64,000 nucleotides of DNA, from the NCBI GenBank assembly GCA_900314495.1, contig OMVJ01000001.1, forward strand, positions 124,001 to 188,000, given 5' to 3'. The stretch comes from an uncultured Olsenella sp. GTDB lineage: Bacteria > Actinomycetota > Coriobacteriia > Coriobacteriales > Atopobiaceae. Shown in pieces: positions 25,676-35,137 of the stretch (its first letter is position 1; each line of letters begins with the position of its first letter). The notes beneath the pieces were generated by a model that had not been told where the DNA came from, did no database searches, and saw nothing but the letters and a program-made list of their open reading frames with translations. A program made the position numbers and the translations under genes.

Positions 25676-26479
25676 TCAGAACAGGCAGGCGTCAATGAGG
25701 TCCTTGCGGCGAAGCGTTGCCAGCCAGTCCGCGGGAATGGCCTCGTAGCCGTACAGGACGCCGGCAAGCGCACCCGCAACCGCGGCCGTGGTGTCCGTGT
25801 CGCCACCAAGGTTGACAGCGCGAACGACGCAGTCGGCGTAGGTGTCCGTCGTGGCGGCGCACCACTTGGCGGCATAGAAGGTATCCACCACGTAGCCGCC
25901 GGAACGGACCTCTGAGGCAGTTACCTCCAGCAGACGCTCGCGCAGGGCGGCAAGCGTGGCCTCCGCGTCCGCAGCGGCGTCGCGCAGCAGGTGCACGAAC
26001 TCCACGCAGCACTCCGTTGAGGTGGGGTGCGCGTGCGTGATGGAGCTCACGGCGCGCACGTCGTCGTCCGTGGCGTCGCAGAAGGCGAGCGGGGCAATGC
26101 GCATGAGCGACCCGTTGCCGTTGTCGCGCTCCCCCTTCATGCCGTGGCCCGCCTCGATGGCATTTTCCGTGGTGAAACCGCAGTCGAAGACGTACCTGTC
26201 TGGCGTGTAGGCGGCGTCGTTGAGCCAGTGCTCGAAGCGGTGGCGCATGTCCGTCACGTCAACGCGCCCCTGCTCGCGGATGCTGTCGCACGTGGCCAGC
26301 GTGAGGCTGGTGTCGTCGCTCCAGGTGCCGGCAGGCTGGTTGTGGGACCCATGCCCAACCATGCCCGTGCACTGGAAGGTGCCGCGCATCTGGAACTCGA
26401 AGGGCACGCCCAGCGCGTCGCCCGTGGCCAAGCCGTACACCGCATCACGCAGGACAGAATTCACCGTAGCCTCAGACAT
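25676..26479 (-). CDS. ADP-ribosylglycohydrolase family protein
   Basis: A 267-residue hydrolase of the DraG/ARH family, which cleaves ADP-ribose from modified proteins or nucleic acids using two Mg ions. Metal ligands are visible in TWSDDTSLTLA (N-terminal) and LGGDTDTTAAVAGAL (C-terminal), with NGSLMRIAPLAF in between. ATG 26479 follows GGGGAGT. The order ADP-ribosylglycohydrolase then DUF7000 suggests a shared function, but there is no ADP-ribosyltransferase nearby. Confidence 0.88.
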   Translation of the reverse strand: MSEATVNSVLRDAVYGLATGDALGVPFEFQMRGTFQCTGMVGHGSHNQPAGTWSDDTSLTLATCDSIREQGRVDVTDMRHRFEHWLNDAAYTPDRYVFDCGFTTENAIEAGHGMKGERDNGNGSLMRIAPLAFCDATDDDVRAVSSITHAHPTSTECCVEFVHLLRDAAADAEATLAALRERLLEVTASEVRSGGYVVDTFYAAKWCAATTDTYADCVVRAVNLGGDTDTTAAVAGALAGVLYGYEAIPADWLATLRRKDLIDACLF

Positions 26480-26603
26480 GCTTACTCCCCTCGCCGGCGG
26501 CACAGCCTCCGTTTTCTTGGTCGATTCGGGATAGTGATTATCGTAAACCAAAGAGCAGAGTCTGGGGAGGAGCAACCGCCAGCGCCACTGGCGGACGCTC
26601 GGC

Positions 26604-26939
26604 CTAGGCGGAAGAGCGGACCGTGAAGCGTTCCTCGTCAGGAACGACGGGGAGCTCCTTCTTCTCGTCTATGACGTAGTGGATGGGGTAGCGGGCGTAC
26701 TGGTTGGCGAACTTGCCAAAGAAGCGGGCAATCTGGTCGTCGGTGCCCTGCAGCTCCATTTGGACGCTGCCGTCGTACATGTTGCGCACCCAGCCGGTAA
26801 GGTTGAGCGTGGTGGCCACGTGCAGGGCCGTCCAGCGGAAGCCCACGCCCTGCACCTGGCCAACGAAGCGCAGGTACACGCGTCGCAGATCCGTCGCGTT
26901 TGAATCGGAGGTCTGTGGCCCGTTGTCGTTCACGCTCAT
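26604..26939 (-). CDS. acyP: Acylphosphatase
   Basis: A 111-residue enzyme that hydrolyses acyl phosphates. The signature VYLRFVGQVQGVGFRWTA holds the catalytic Arg, and GWVRNMYDGSVQMELQG holds the catalytic Asn. The first 20 residues are an Asp/Asn-rich extension, longer than the usual 90-residue protein, and the C-terminus is also slightly extended. ATG 26939 follows AAAGGGA. It is a single gene. Confidence 0.88.
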   Translation of the reverse strand: MSVNDNGPQTSDSNATDLRRVYLRFVGQVQGVGFRWTALHVATTLNLTGWVRNMYDGSVQMELQGTDDQIARFFGKFANQYARYPIHYVIDEKKELPVVPDEERFTVRSSA

Positions 26940-27004
26940 GATTCGTCCCTTTCGCAGGCCGCCGGGCAGGTGGCGACGGCCGGTGGTGATTCCTCGCTAT
27001 CCTC

Positions 27005-27033
27005 GGGTGAGACGCGAGAACCGCCCCCTGTCT
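27005..27033. repeat. Degenerate P3-like palindrome
   Basis: TGAGACGCGAGAACC and GCCCCCTGTCTCAT: short inverted GAGAC/GTCTC ends with a changed centre. It is related to the P3 family by position and ends only. Confidence 0.4.
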
Positions 27034-27037
27034 CATC

Positions 27038-27337
27038 CTACCGCTGGTACTTCTTCTTCATCGAGCCGTACACGCGGTCCACGATGATCACGGCGGGCGT
27101 CAGGCACACGCCGCCGATGAGGCCGCCGATAAGCGATTCCTGCACGCTCAGCCCCTGCAGCAGGCAAAAGATGACGATGCAGGCCGTGGCACCCCCGAAA
27201 AGCGCGGCCACGCTGGAGCCCCTGAACATGCCGACGTAACGCGTGCTCCGCTCCGCGCCCGAGGAGGTCTGCTCTGCAGCCGACGCCTTCGATGCCGACT
27301 TACGCGACGACTTCTTGTTCTTCTTGCCCTTTGACAT
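27038..27337 (-). CDS. Small membrane protein
   Basis: A 99-residue protein from ATG 27337 (AGAGGGGA upstream). The first 35 residues are very basic and Ser-rich (MSKGKKNKKSSRKSASKAS). Two transmembrane helices follow (about 50-70, FGGATACIVIFCLLQGLSV, and about 75-92, LIGGLIGGVCLTPAVIIV), with a basic C-terminus MKKKYQR. No family is recognised. The basic tail could contact RNA, DNA or the membrane surface. Confidence 0.65.
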   Translation of the reverse strand: MSKGKKNKKSSRKSASKASAAEQTSSGAERSTRYVGMFRGSSVAALFGGATACIVIFCLLQGLSVQESLIGGLIGGVCLTPAVIIVDRVYGSMKKKYQR

Positions 27338-27424
27338 GCGGTCCCCTCTGGGTACGAAAGTGGCTATGGGACGGTTCGGCAACCGTGCACCTGCAAGTCT
27401 ATACCGCCAGACCCAGGTAGCGGG

Positions 27425-27471
27425 CCTTTTGTCTTATTCACATGAGACAAAAGGTGCGTCCCCCTGTCTCA
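27425..27471. repeat. Palindromic repeat family P3, partial copy
   Basis: CCTTTTGTCTTATTCACATG and then AGACAAAAGGTGCGTCCCCC: one full arm plus the inner part of the other. It covers the stop codon of the DUF1287 gene and can serve as its terminator. Confidence 0.7.
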
Positions 27472-28140
27472 GACGCGGAAGTGGGCCACGATGTCCGTGC
27501 GCTTCTGCAGGATGTCCTCCTCGTACGCGCGCTGCCAGGGACCGATGTGGTGGATCACGTACGGCACGCCGTCGGCGTTGCGTCGGTCGGACACGATGCC
27601 GATGTGCTCGTTGAAGACCACGATGTCGCCACCCTGCCACTGATCCACCTGCGAGACGTCCGTGGTGAGCGCGGTCGCCGTGTGGTGGAAGTAGACAAGC
27701 AGGTTGCGAACGCGGCGGAAATCTATGTTGTGGTCCGGCGCGCTGACGTCGTAGTCGGTGGGGTGCGCCGCAATGTCGTCGCTCACGAGTTGCCGCAGGT
27801 CGTAGCCGGCGTCCCGCAGCGCGAAGGCCACCACGTCCGTGCAGACTCCGTAGCCGTCATCCGGGTAGCCGCCCGCGTAGTAGCGGCTCTCGTACTTTGG
27901 ATAGGTGCCCACATACGCCAGCGCACCCTGCAGGATGTCCGTCTGGTCGTCAGTGCCGTCGCCGTCTGCGTCCGCGGCGCTGCAGAGCTGCTCGATGGCA
28001 CCCGCATAGCGGTCTGGCGGGCGTTGCGTGGAGGGCTGCTGGTAGCGTGGCAGGAAGAGCAGGGCCAGCACGAGCACGGCCGCTATGCACGCCAGCAACA
28101 CGAACACTCGCCGCACATGGCGCTTCCGCTGCACTTGCAT
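27469..28140 (-). CDS. DUF1287 domain protein, membrane-anchored
   Basis: A 223-residue protein with a basic N-terminus and a single transmembrane segment (about residues 12-32, VFVLLACIAAVLVLALLFLP), then an extracytoplasmic DUF1287 domain. Visible motifs are ILQGALAYVGTYPKYESRYYAGGYPDDGYGVCTDVV, where the Cys of GVCTD is the likely nucleophile of an NlpC/P60-like fold, and VVFNEHIGIVSDRR with a conserved His. Such proteins may act on cell-wall peptides. ATG 28140 follows AAGGGGG; an upstream ATG at 28167 has no binding site. Confidence 0.8.
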   Translation of the reverse strand: MQVQRKRHVRRVFVLLACIAAVLVLALLFLPRYQQPSTQRPPDRYAGAIEQLCSAADADGDGTDDQTDILQGALAYVGTYPKYESRYYAGGYPDDGYGVCTDVVAFALRDAGYDLRQLVSDDIAAHPTDYDVSAPDHNIDFRRVRNLLVYFHHTATALTTDVSQVDQWQGGDIVVFNEHIGIVSDRRNADGVPYVIHHIGPWQRAYEEDILQKRTDIVAHFRV

Positions 28141-28182
28141 CGCATCCCCCTTCCCCGTCGCATCCATTGTAGAGAGACAGCC

Positions 28183-28213
28183 GTGACAAAGGGGAAACGT
28201 CCCCGTTTGTCAC
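28183..28213. repeat. Palindromic repeat family P3 variant
   Basis: GTGACAAA and TTTGTCAC flank GGGGAAACGTCCCC, itself nearly self-complementary. The end bases are GTGAC instead of GAGAC, the same variant as at 35138-35212. Confidence 0.65.
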
Positions 28214-28340
28214 GTCGTAACAAACGACATAGGAGCTCATATCTTGTGACATTCACGAAACATTCGGCCCCCGTATCTTGTGTAGCCAGAGAAGAAACAG
28301 CAGGCACGGCACAAGAGCTGGAAGGCAAGGGGAGGTTCTG

Positions 28341-29361
28341 ATGGCATTCATCCACCCGGGCGAGCCTTGGCGGGACACGGACGGCAACCTGATCCAAGCG
28401 CACGCAGGCAGCATCATTTGCGCAGGTGGCACCTACTATTTGTACGGCGAGAACAAGGAGAACGTGGTTCCGGGAACCGGCATTTGGCATAACGGCGTAA
28501 GGTGCTACTCCTCCTCAGACCTCGTGACCTGGAAGAGCGAGGGCATCATCCTGCAGGCCAACGACGACCCAGCGAGCCCCCTCTGCACCACGCGCATCAT
28601 GGACCGGCCCCACATGCTCTATTGCAAGCGCACCAAGGAATATGTCATGTGGGTCAAGTTCGCCGGCTCCACGGAGGCCCCGCACGACTGGAGCCGCCAG
28701 TACTTTGGCATCGCAGTCTCCCCTTCGGTCACCGGCCCCTTCCATCTTGTGGGCACCGTCGTGGACAAGGACGGACTGGCGGGCGACTTCACCCTCTTCC
28801 AGGCCGGGGACCGCGCCTACATCGCCTTCGACAACTGCCACACACATCACCATCATCGACCTCACGGACGACTACCGCGGCATCGACCCAGATTCCGCCA
28901 CGGACCACCTGCACTTCTTCGGACCGCCCCTGGGCAGGGAGGCACCCGCGATCTTCGAACGCGACGGCCGCTTCTTCATGATCACCTCTGGCACTACCAG
29001 CTACTGCTCCAACCAGTCCATGCTCGCGGTGGCAACCGACGTTCACGGCCCCTGGTACGTTGCCGGCGACCCCTGCGTGGGCGACACCGACCACACCACC
29101 TTCGACTCCCAGGTGAGCAGCGTCTTCCTTGACCCGCGCACGGGACGGCACATAGCCCTGGCCGACCGCTGGATCGTGGACCCCGCCCTCAAGCACAACC
29201 AGCACTCTGGGCTTATCGACACCAGCGTCGCGCGCTACGTCTGGCTTCCCATCCAGTTCCAAGACGGCATGCCGCGCATTAGCTGGCACGAGGAATGGGA
29301 CCCCTCCGCACAGGACCCCACCGATGCGCATCCGGTTGGGGGTGGGCGCCCACACCACTAG
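28341..29361 (+). pseudogene. Glycoside hydrolase family 43-like enzyme, frameshifted
   Basis: ATG 28341 has an excellent binding site (AGGGGAGG). The first 169 codons encode a five-bladed propeller start (AHAGSIICAGGTYYLYGENKENV, then VRCYSSSDLVTWKSEGIIL), typical of GH43 relatives acting on arabinose- or galactose-containing glycans. At about 28842-28850, in CCACACACATCACC, the frame shifts by one base. The second frame continues with ITIIDLTDDYRGIDPDSA and AIFERDGRFFMITSG to 29361. Both halves are clearly homologous to one enzyme, so this is a recent frameshift, a sequencing error in a short CA repeat, or recoding. It is the first gene of the beta-glycoside locus. No signal peptide is present. 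Confidence 0.8.
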
Positions 29362-29416
29362 CGCAGCAATTCAGCAAAGAGCTTTCAGATAACAGCGAAG
29401 AGAGGAAACAAGAACA

Positions 29417-30817
29417 ATGGCAAAGCAAGACTTCTCACAGATGGCGAGCCAGATTATCCAGCTCGTCGGCGGCGTGGACAACATCAACACCGCCCAGCAC
29501 TGCATCACGCGGCTGCGCTTCACGCTCAAGGACGAGTCCAAGGCGGACGACGAGAAGGTCAAGGAAGTTCCCGGCGTCATGGGCCTCATGAAGAGCGGCG
29601 GCCAGTACCAGGTGATCGTCGGCGGCACCGTGAACAAGGTGTTCGACGAGGTGGCCAAGCAGCTGCCGGAGTCCAAGGTCAACCCGGACCTGGTTGAGGC
29701 CGACGACCTTGAGTCCAAGATGGAGGCCGCAAAGAACAAGAACCGCGAGAAGCTCATCAACAAGGTCTCCCGCTACCTCATGAAGATGATGTTCCCGCTC
29801 ATCCCCAGCATGGCCGCGGTCGCCATCCTCAAGGGCCTCATGATGCTGCTGGTGCTGGCGGGCCTCGTTGACCCCGAGGGCGGCACCTACATGATCATGA
29901 CGGGCATCTCCGACGCCTTCTTCTACTACATCCCCATCCTGGTGGGCGTCTCCACCGCCAAGGCCTTTGGCTCCAACCCCTACATCGGCGCGACCATCGG
30001 CGCGTCCCTGCTGCTGCCCGCCACCATGCAGGCCCACGCCGACGGCACGGCACTGACCCTCTTCGGCATCCCCGTCATCCTGACCGCCTACAACAACTCC
30101 ATCTTCCCCACCATGATCGCCACCATCATCGGCGCCAAGCTGGAGAAGTGGCTGAGCAAGAAGGTGCCCTCCTACATTGACTTCCTCACCATCCTCATCG
30201 TGCTCGGCCTCATGGTTCCCGCCACCTACCTTGTGATCGGCCCCGTGTTCACGGTTGTCTCCGAGGTGCTTGCCAGCGGCATGATGGGCATCTTCAACTT
30301 CAGCCCCATCCTCACCTCCATCCTCTTCGGCGGCCTGTGGCAGGTCATGGTCATGTTCGGCATGCACTACGCCTTCATCCCCATCCTCACCGACATCACC
30401 GTTCGCCTGGGTGCCAACAGCTTCAGCCCCATCCTCGGCCTTGGCGTCTGGGCCCTGTGCGGCACCGCCCTGGGCTTCGCCCTCAAGTGCAAGAAGGAGG
30501 GCAGCCGCGCCAAGGGCTTCTCTGCCTTCGCCTCCGGCCTCTTTGGCGTGACCGAGCCCATCATCTTCGGCATCGCCCTTCCCTACCGCAAGCCCTTCAT
30601 CTGCGCCATGATCGCCGGCGCCCTCGCGGGCCCCGTGGACATCATGTTCAACGTCACGCAGTATGCCAACGCGTCCGTGGGCGGCGTCCTGACCTTCCCC
30701 ACCTACATGAACCCCAACGGCGACCCCACGTCACTCATCGGCTGGTTCGCCTCCTTCGCCGTTTCGTTCGGCCTGGCAGCAATCCTGACCTACATCACCA
30801 CCGACTCGCAGGCGTAG
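29417..30817 (+). CDS. PTS beta-glucoside-type transporter, EIIBC
   Basis: A 466-residue sugar permease of the glucose/glucoside PTS superfamily. The EIIB domain comes first, with the phosphorylated Cys in AQHCITRLRFTLKD (Cys29). A linker of charged residues (about 88-120) leads to the EIIC domain with about ten membrane segments and the GVTEPIIFGIALP signature. There is no EIIA domain, so phosphate must come from a separate protein. It lies between a GH43-like gene and a GH3 gene, which points to uptake of a short plant- or host-derived glycoside. ATG 29417 follows AGAGGAAA. Confidence 0.9.
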   Translation: MAKQDFSQMASQIIQLVGGVDNINTAQHCITRLRFTLKDESKADDEKVKEVPGVMGLMKSGGQYQVIVGGTVNKVFDEVAKQLPESKVNPDLVEADDLESKMEAAKNKNREKLINKVSRYLMKMMFPLIPSMAAVAILKGLMMLLVLAGLVDPEGGTYMIMTGISDAFFYYIPILVGVSTAKAFGSNPYIGATIGASLLLPATMQAHADGTALTLFGIPVILTAYNNSIFPTMIATIIGAKLEKWLSKKVPSYIDFLTILIVLGLMVPATYLVIGPVFTVVSEVLASGMMGIFNFSPILTSILFGGLWQVMVMFGMHYAFIPILTDITVRLGANSFSPILGLGVWALCGTALGFALKCKKEGSRAKGFSAFASGLFGVTEPIIFGIALPYRKPFICAMIAGALAGPVDIMFNVTQYANASVGGVLTFPTYMNPNGDPTSLIGWFASFAVSFGLAAILTYITTDSQA

Positions 30818-30837
30818 CACCGTACCGTACCCCATTC

Positions 30838-30864
30838 GCGCGGATCGCCCCATGCGGTCCGCGC
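30838..30864 (+). terminator. Hairpin between the PTS and GH3 genes
   Basis: Arms GCGCGGATCGC and GCGGTCCGCGC with a 5-nt loop. There is no T-run, so it may act as an RNA-stability element or a partial terminator that sets different levels for the two genes. Confidence 0.5.
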
Positions 30865-30886
30865 TTGCGTTAGAACGGAGAACACC

Positions 30887-33343
30887 ATGTCAGACGAACC
30901 CTTCCGCAACCCCGCGCTCACGCCGGAGCAGCGCGCGGACGACCTGCTTTCCCGCATGACCGTGGAGGAGAAGGTCGCCCAGCTCCAGACCACCAACCCC
31001 AAGGACCGCCACGCCCCCAACCTGGACGACTCCTTCCCGTGTGGCGTCGGCTCCATCTCGCTCTTGGCCGGCGCCTGGGACGAGACCGCTGCGGACGTAG
31101 CTGCGCGCGCCGAGGGCCTGCAGCGCCACGCCATGCAGAAGAGCCGCTTCGGCATTCCCGCCTTCCTTCACATGGAGACCCTGACGGGGCCGCTCATGCC
31201 GGGCACCACCAGCTTCCCCGTGGGCCTGGGCCGCGGCGCCACCTGGGACTCCCAGCTGGAGCGCCGCGTTGGCCAGGTGGCGTCCTCCGAGTTCAGGGCG
31301 GCAGGCATGACCCATGCCCTGGGCCCGGTTCTGGACATCAACCGCGACGCCCGCATGGGCCGCGTGGACGAGAGCTACGGCGAGGACGCCACCCTGGTGA
31401 GCGCCATGGGAACGGCCTACACCGCCGGCATCCAGGAGCCCTCCGACCTTGGGGACTGCCCGCACGAGGCCATTGCCACGGCAAAGCACTTCATTGCCTA
31501 CCACACCGTGGAGGGAGGCATCCACGGGTCCTGCAGCCACGTGGCTGGACGAGAGCTGGAAGGCACCTTCTGCCGTCCCTTCCAGGCCGCCATCGACCAG
31601 GCCAACCTCCGCTCCGTCATGAACCAGTACGGGTCCGTCAACGGCGAGCCCGTCGTCGCCTCCAAGCACCTCATGCGCGACCTCCTGCGCGACCGCATGG
31701 GCTTCGACGGAGTCTTCATCTCCGACTACGCCTCCGTGCAGGAGACCGTCACCCGCCAGCGCGTTGCCGCAGACCAGGACGAGGCTGCCCGGCGCTCGCT
31801 TGAGTGCGGGGTCGACATAGAGGCGCCCACGCCCTTCGCCTACGGCCAGAACCTGGTTGACCTGGTGCGTTCCGGGGATGTTCCCGAGTCCCTGCTGGAC
31901 CAGAGCGTGCGCCGCGTGCTGGTGGAGAAGTTCCGCATCGGCCTCTTCGAGCACCCCTTCCCGCTGGGCAAGGGCGAGCTCTCCGCGCACGTCCGCACCG
32001 AGACGGGCCACCAGGCGAGCCTTGCCGCCGCGCGCGAGTCCCTGGTGCTGCTGAAGAACGACGGCGTCCTGCCCCTCGACCCCACCGGCATGAGGATTGC
32101 CGTCATAGGCCATGCCGGCGCGTCAATACGGTCCCTGTTCGGCGGATACACCCACATGAGCGTGCTGGAACTTGCCATGGGCGCCCGCAACAGCATGGCA
32201 GGCATCGAGATCCGGCCGGAGTCCGAGGGCGCCTGGCGCGACTCACCCCGGCCCCTGTACCCGGGAAGCTCTGTGGAGGTGGAGGTTCCCAACCTGCAGA
32301 AGGTGGCCTCCCGCTTCTACCCCCAGACTCGCACGATCCTGGACGAGCTTCGCGCCCAGTGCCCCACCGCGCAAGTTGAGTACGCCTATGGCTTCCCCTA
32401 TGCGGGCACGGACACGTCCCACTTTGCGGAGGCCCTCGAGCTTGCAACCAACTCCGACGTGGCCATTGTCTGCGTGGGCGGCAAGTGCGGCTGGGGCACC
32501 TCGTGCACCACGGGCGAGGGCATAGACTCCTCCTCCATCAACCTGCCGCCCTGCCAGGAGCAGTTCCTGGAACAGCTGGGCAGCATGGGCGTGCGCTTCG
32601 TGGTGGTGCACCTGGACGGCAGGCCCATCAGCAGCGATGCGGCAGACCACTATGCCGCGGCCATCATAGAGGCCTGGAACCCCGCGGAGTGCGGCTCGCA
32701 GGCCATTGTGGAGACGCTCCTGGGCAAGAACAACCCCTCGGGTAAGCTTCCCGTGACCATTGCCCGCAGCAGCGCGCAGCTTCCCCTCTACTACTGCCAC
32801 GAGCGCGGGTCCAGCTACCACGTGGGTACAGACTCCCCCTTCCGGTCCTACGTTGACTGCCCGCACGAGCCTCGCTACCCCTTCGGATTCGGGCTCTCGT
32901 TCACCGAATTCGAGCTGGGCGACCTGCGCCTTGATCAGGCGACCGTCGGGCCAGACCAGGACGTCGTGGCACACCTGACCGTCCGCAACACCGGGCGTGT
33001 TCGTGGAACGACCGTCGTGCAGGCGTACGTGCGGGATCGCGTGTCCTCTATCGTGAGGCCGGAGCGCGAGCTTGTGGGGTTCTGCCGCGTTACCCTTGAT
33101 CCCGGCCAGAGCGCCCAGGTGACCTTTGCCATCAACCCCACGCAGTTCGCCTTCCTGGACAGGGACAACGATTGGAAGGTGGAAGCTGGTGACTTTGACC
33201 TCATGTTCGGCACCTCCAGCGAGGATCTGCCCCTGCAAACCGCCTTCCGTGTGCAGGCAGACGGCCGGCCGGGCTACCATGGCAGGACCTTCTTTGCCCG
33301 CACGAACGTTGCGTACGATATCCCGAGCCAAGAGGAGCGTTAA
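30887..33343 (+). CDS. Glycoside hydrolase family 3 (beta-glucosidase-like)
   Basis: An 818-residue GH3 enzyme. The N-terminal barrel has FLHMETLTGPLMPGTTSFPV, LGPVLDINRDARMGRVDESYGED and the nucleophile Asp in GFDGVFISDYASV (near residue 280). The alpha/beta sandwich includes SLVLLKNDGVLPL and the cofactor-like NPSGKLPVTI. The C-terminal part (about 680-790) is the fibronectin-like domain (VRNTGRVRGTTVVQAYVRD). There is no signal peptide, so it acts in the cytoplasm on a sugar imported by the adjacent PTS, or on a non-phosphorylated product. The mid-sandwich insertion around 450-530 is long. ATG 30887 has GGAG upstream. Confidence 0.92.
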   Translation: MSDEPFRNPALTPEQRADDLLSRMTVEEKVAQLQTTNPKDRHAPNLDDSFPCGVGSISLLAGAWDETAADVAARAEGLQRHAMQKSRFGIPAFLHMETLTGPLMPGTTSFPVGLGRGATWDSQLERRVGQVASSEFRAAGMTHALGPVLDINRDARMGRVDESYGEDATLVSAMGTAYTAGIQEPSDLGDCPHEAIATAKHFIAYHTVEGGIHGSCSHVAGRELEGTFCRPFQAAIDQANLRSVMNQYGSVNGEPVVASKHLMRDLLRDRMGFDGVFISDYASVQETVTRQRVAADQDEAARRSLECGVDIEAPTPFAYGQNLVDLVRSGDVPESLLDQSVRRVLVEKFRIGLFEHPFPLGKGELSAHVRTETGHQASLAAARESLVLLKNDGVLPLDPTGMRIAVIGHAGASIRSLFGGYTHMSVLELAMGARNSMAGIEIRPESEGAWRDSPRPLYPGSSVEVEVPNLQKVASRFYPQTRTILDELRAQCPTAQVEYAYGFPYAGTDTSHFAEALELATNSDVAIVCVGGKCGWGTSCTTGEGIDSSSINLPPCQEQFLEQLGSMGVRFVVVHLDGRPISSDAADHYAAAIIEAWNPAECGSQAIVETLLGKNNPSGKLPVTIARSSAQLPLYYCHERGSSYHVGTDSPFRSYVDCPHEPRYPFGFGLSFTEFELGDLRLDQATVGPDQDVVAHLTVRNTGRVRGTTVVQAYVRDRVSSIVRPERELVGFCRVTLDPGQSAQVTFAINPTQFAFLDRDNDWKVEAGDFDLMFGTSSEDLPLQTAFRVQADGRPGYHGRTFFARTNVAYDIPSQEER

Positions 33344-33346
33344 TCC

Positions 33347-33988
33347 ATGCAGAACGAGGATACAGCAGGGAAGCTGGTCGCCTGCGTCGGAGACTCCATC
33401 ACCTATGGCTACGGGGTGCCCGGTGCGCGCGACACGGAGTCCTACCCTGCGTTCCTAGAGCAGCTTTGCCATGCGGCGGGCACGCCCATCCGCACACAGA
33501 ACTACGGTCACAACGGCGCGTGCGTGCTGCGCAACGGCAAGGACCCCTATGACCAGACGGAGGAGTTCCGCGCCTCCCTGGCAACCAGGGCTCAGGTCGT
33601 CCTCATGATGCTGGGGACCAACGATGCCGCGGCGTACGAGGACGCCGAATCCGCCCAGGGCTGGCAGCCGCAGCGCTTCAAGGCGGACCTTGCCGCCCTG
33701 GTGGACCGATACGACAACCTGCCCCAGGCGCCGCTGGTGGTGCTTGTTGCCCCGCCGTGCATGAAGGCCTGCAAGTGGGGCGGGCACGTCCCGCGGGAGG
33801 TGACGCAGAGCGTCAATGCGTGCGTGCGCTCCCTGGCAGGCGAGCTCGGCCTCCCCTTTGCCGACGCCAGCGAGCCCACCAGGGACCGACCGGAACTCCT
33901 GATGGACTGCTACCACCCCAACGCGGTCGGCAACGCCATTCTGGCGGAGCATCTCTTCCGCGCGTTGCGTGCGCAGGGGGTACTCTAG
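33347..33988 (+). CDS. SGNH/GDSL hydrolase
   Basis: A 213-residue cytoplasmic esterase. Block I is CVGDSITYGYG (catalytic Ser), block III is LGTNDAA, and block V is DCYHPNAVGN with the catalytic Asp and His. It probably removes acetyl or other ester groups from the imported glycoside, given its place 4 bp after the GH3 gene. AGAGGAG, inside the end of the GH3 gene, precedes ATG 33347, so the two are coupled. Confidence 0.88.
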   Translation: MQNEDTAGKLVACVGDSITYGYGVPGARDTESYPAFLEQLCHAAGTPIRTQNYGHNGACVLRNGKDPYDQTEEFRASLATRAQVVLMMLGTNDAAAYEDAESAQGWQPQRFKADLAALVDRYDNLPQAPLVVLVAPPCMKACKWGGHVPREVTQSVNACVRSLAGELGLPFADASEPTRDRPELLMDCYHPNAVGNAILAEHLFRALRAQGVL

Positions 33989-34004
33989 GAAGCTTGGGCG
34001 TTTC

Positions 34005-34036
34005 GCGCCGCCGGGCCCGCAAGGGTTCGGCGGCGC
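34005..34036. terminator. Bidirectional hairpin between esterase and AraC genes
   Basis: GCGCCGCC and GGCGGCGC arms (34005-34012 and 34029-34036). It lies between two convergent genes. Confidence 0.6.
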
Positions 34037-34076
34037 TTCATGTTGGCATCGCCGGCGCCGCGAGTGCGCACGCCAC

Positions 34077-35036
34077 CTATTCGCGCTGCGAGGGAACGGT
34101 ACCGTACTTCTCGCGGTACTTCTTGTAGAAGAAGGTCATGTTGCTGAAGCCCGACATCTGCGCCACGTCCATGATCGTCAGGTCCGTGTGAACCAGCAGC
34201 GAGTGCGCCTTGCTCAGGCGCTTTGACATCACGATGCCAGAGAAGGTCTGCCCCGTCTTGGACCGAATAAGAGAGCTGAGGTAGTTGGGCGAGTAGCCGA
34301 AGCGCTCCGCCAGCTGCGAGAGCGTGAGGCCGTCGAAGTTCGTGTCTATGTAACGCATTATCTCGGCCATCTGGTTGTCCGCCCCAGACCTGCTGGAAAG
34401 CTCGCACCGGTAGTCACGCAGCACCGTGATGGAGATGAGCGAGAGCAGGTGCCGCACCACGAAGTCGCTGCCCTGCAGGGGGAAGAAGGTCTCGCGCACC
34501 AACGCCACCATGGAGCCGTGCATGCCGCCCTGGCGCTCCCGCCTGCACACCATGTACTGCCAGTGGTTGGCCGAGGACGACAGGCTGGTCGAGACGAACT
34601 CAGAGAAGGCGCCGGTGCCGGCCTCGTCGCTGACCACCAGGTTCTCCACGTAGTCCTTCCTCATGAGGATGTTGACCAGTATGTCGTTCGCACCCGTCTC
34701 CGCAATCTGGTGCGGCACGCCCGTATCGATGATGCAGATGTCGCCCTGGCGCAGGTGAACGCTGTCGTTCCCCAGCTGCTCGTGCACCTCGCCGCTGTAG
34801 ACGTAGCTCATCTCCACGTAGTCGTGCACGTGAGGTGGGACGGGGGCAAAACGCTCGTGCCGGCGCACGGCAAAGCTCTCTCCGGCGGGGATGTTGTCTT
34901 CGAAGACGTACACCTCCCTGCCGTCGACCTCCCGCTTGGTCAGGGTGTCATACCATTTTGAGAGACTGTGAGTCCTCAGGTAGCGAGCCTCCCCGGCGGT
35001 AAGCCTGCGCAGAGCCTCGTCCACCTCCTTGTCCAC
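34077..35036 (-). CDS. AraC family transcriptional regulator
   Basis: A 319-residue regulator. Residues about 60-130 form a cupin sensor domain (VPPHVHDYVEMSYVYSGEV, GDICIIDTGVPHQI), which usually binds a sugar. The C-terminal 95 residues have two helix-turn-helix motifs (LTLSQLAERFGYSPNYLSSLIRSKTG and TIMDVAQMSGFSNMTFFYKKYREKYGTVP). It is convergent with the GH43-PTS-GH3-esterase genes and is the obvious candidate regulator of them. ATG 35036 follows GATGGGAGG. Confidence 0.88.
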   Translation of the reverse strand: MDKEVDEALRRLTAGEARYLRTHSLSKWYDTLTKREVDGREVYVFEDNIPAGESFAVRRHERFAPVPPHVHDYVEMSYVYSGEVHEQLGNDSVHLRQGDICIIDTGVPHQIAETGANDILVNILMRKDYVENLVVSDEAGTGAFSEFVSTSLSSSANHWQYMVCRRERQGGMHGSMVALVRETFFPLQGSDFVVRHLLSLISITVLRDYRCELSSRSGADNQMAEIMRYIDTNFDGLTLSQLAERFGYSPNYLSSLIRSKTGQTFSGIVMSKRLSKAHSLLVHTDLTIMDVAQMSGFSNMTFFYKKYREKYGTVPSQRE

Positions 35037-35137
35037 GGCAACCTCCCATCTTCACAGATCGGATGATTTGTCAAAGTCTAGTTTATATCCACCCAGTTCA
35101 TTTGCACGAATTTCTTGCGACATCGTAATTCTTGTCA

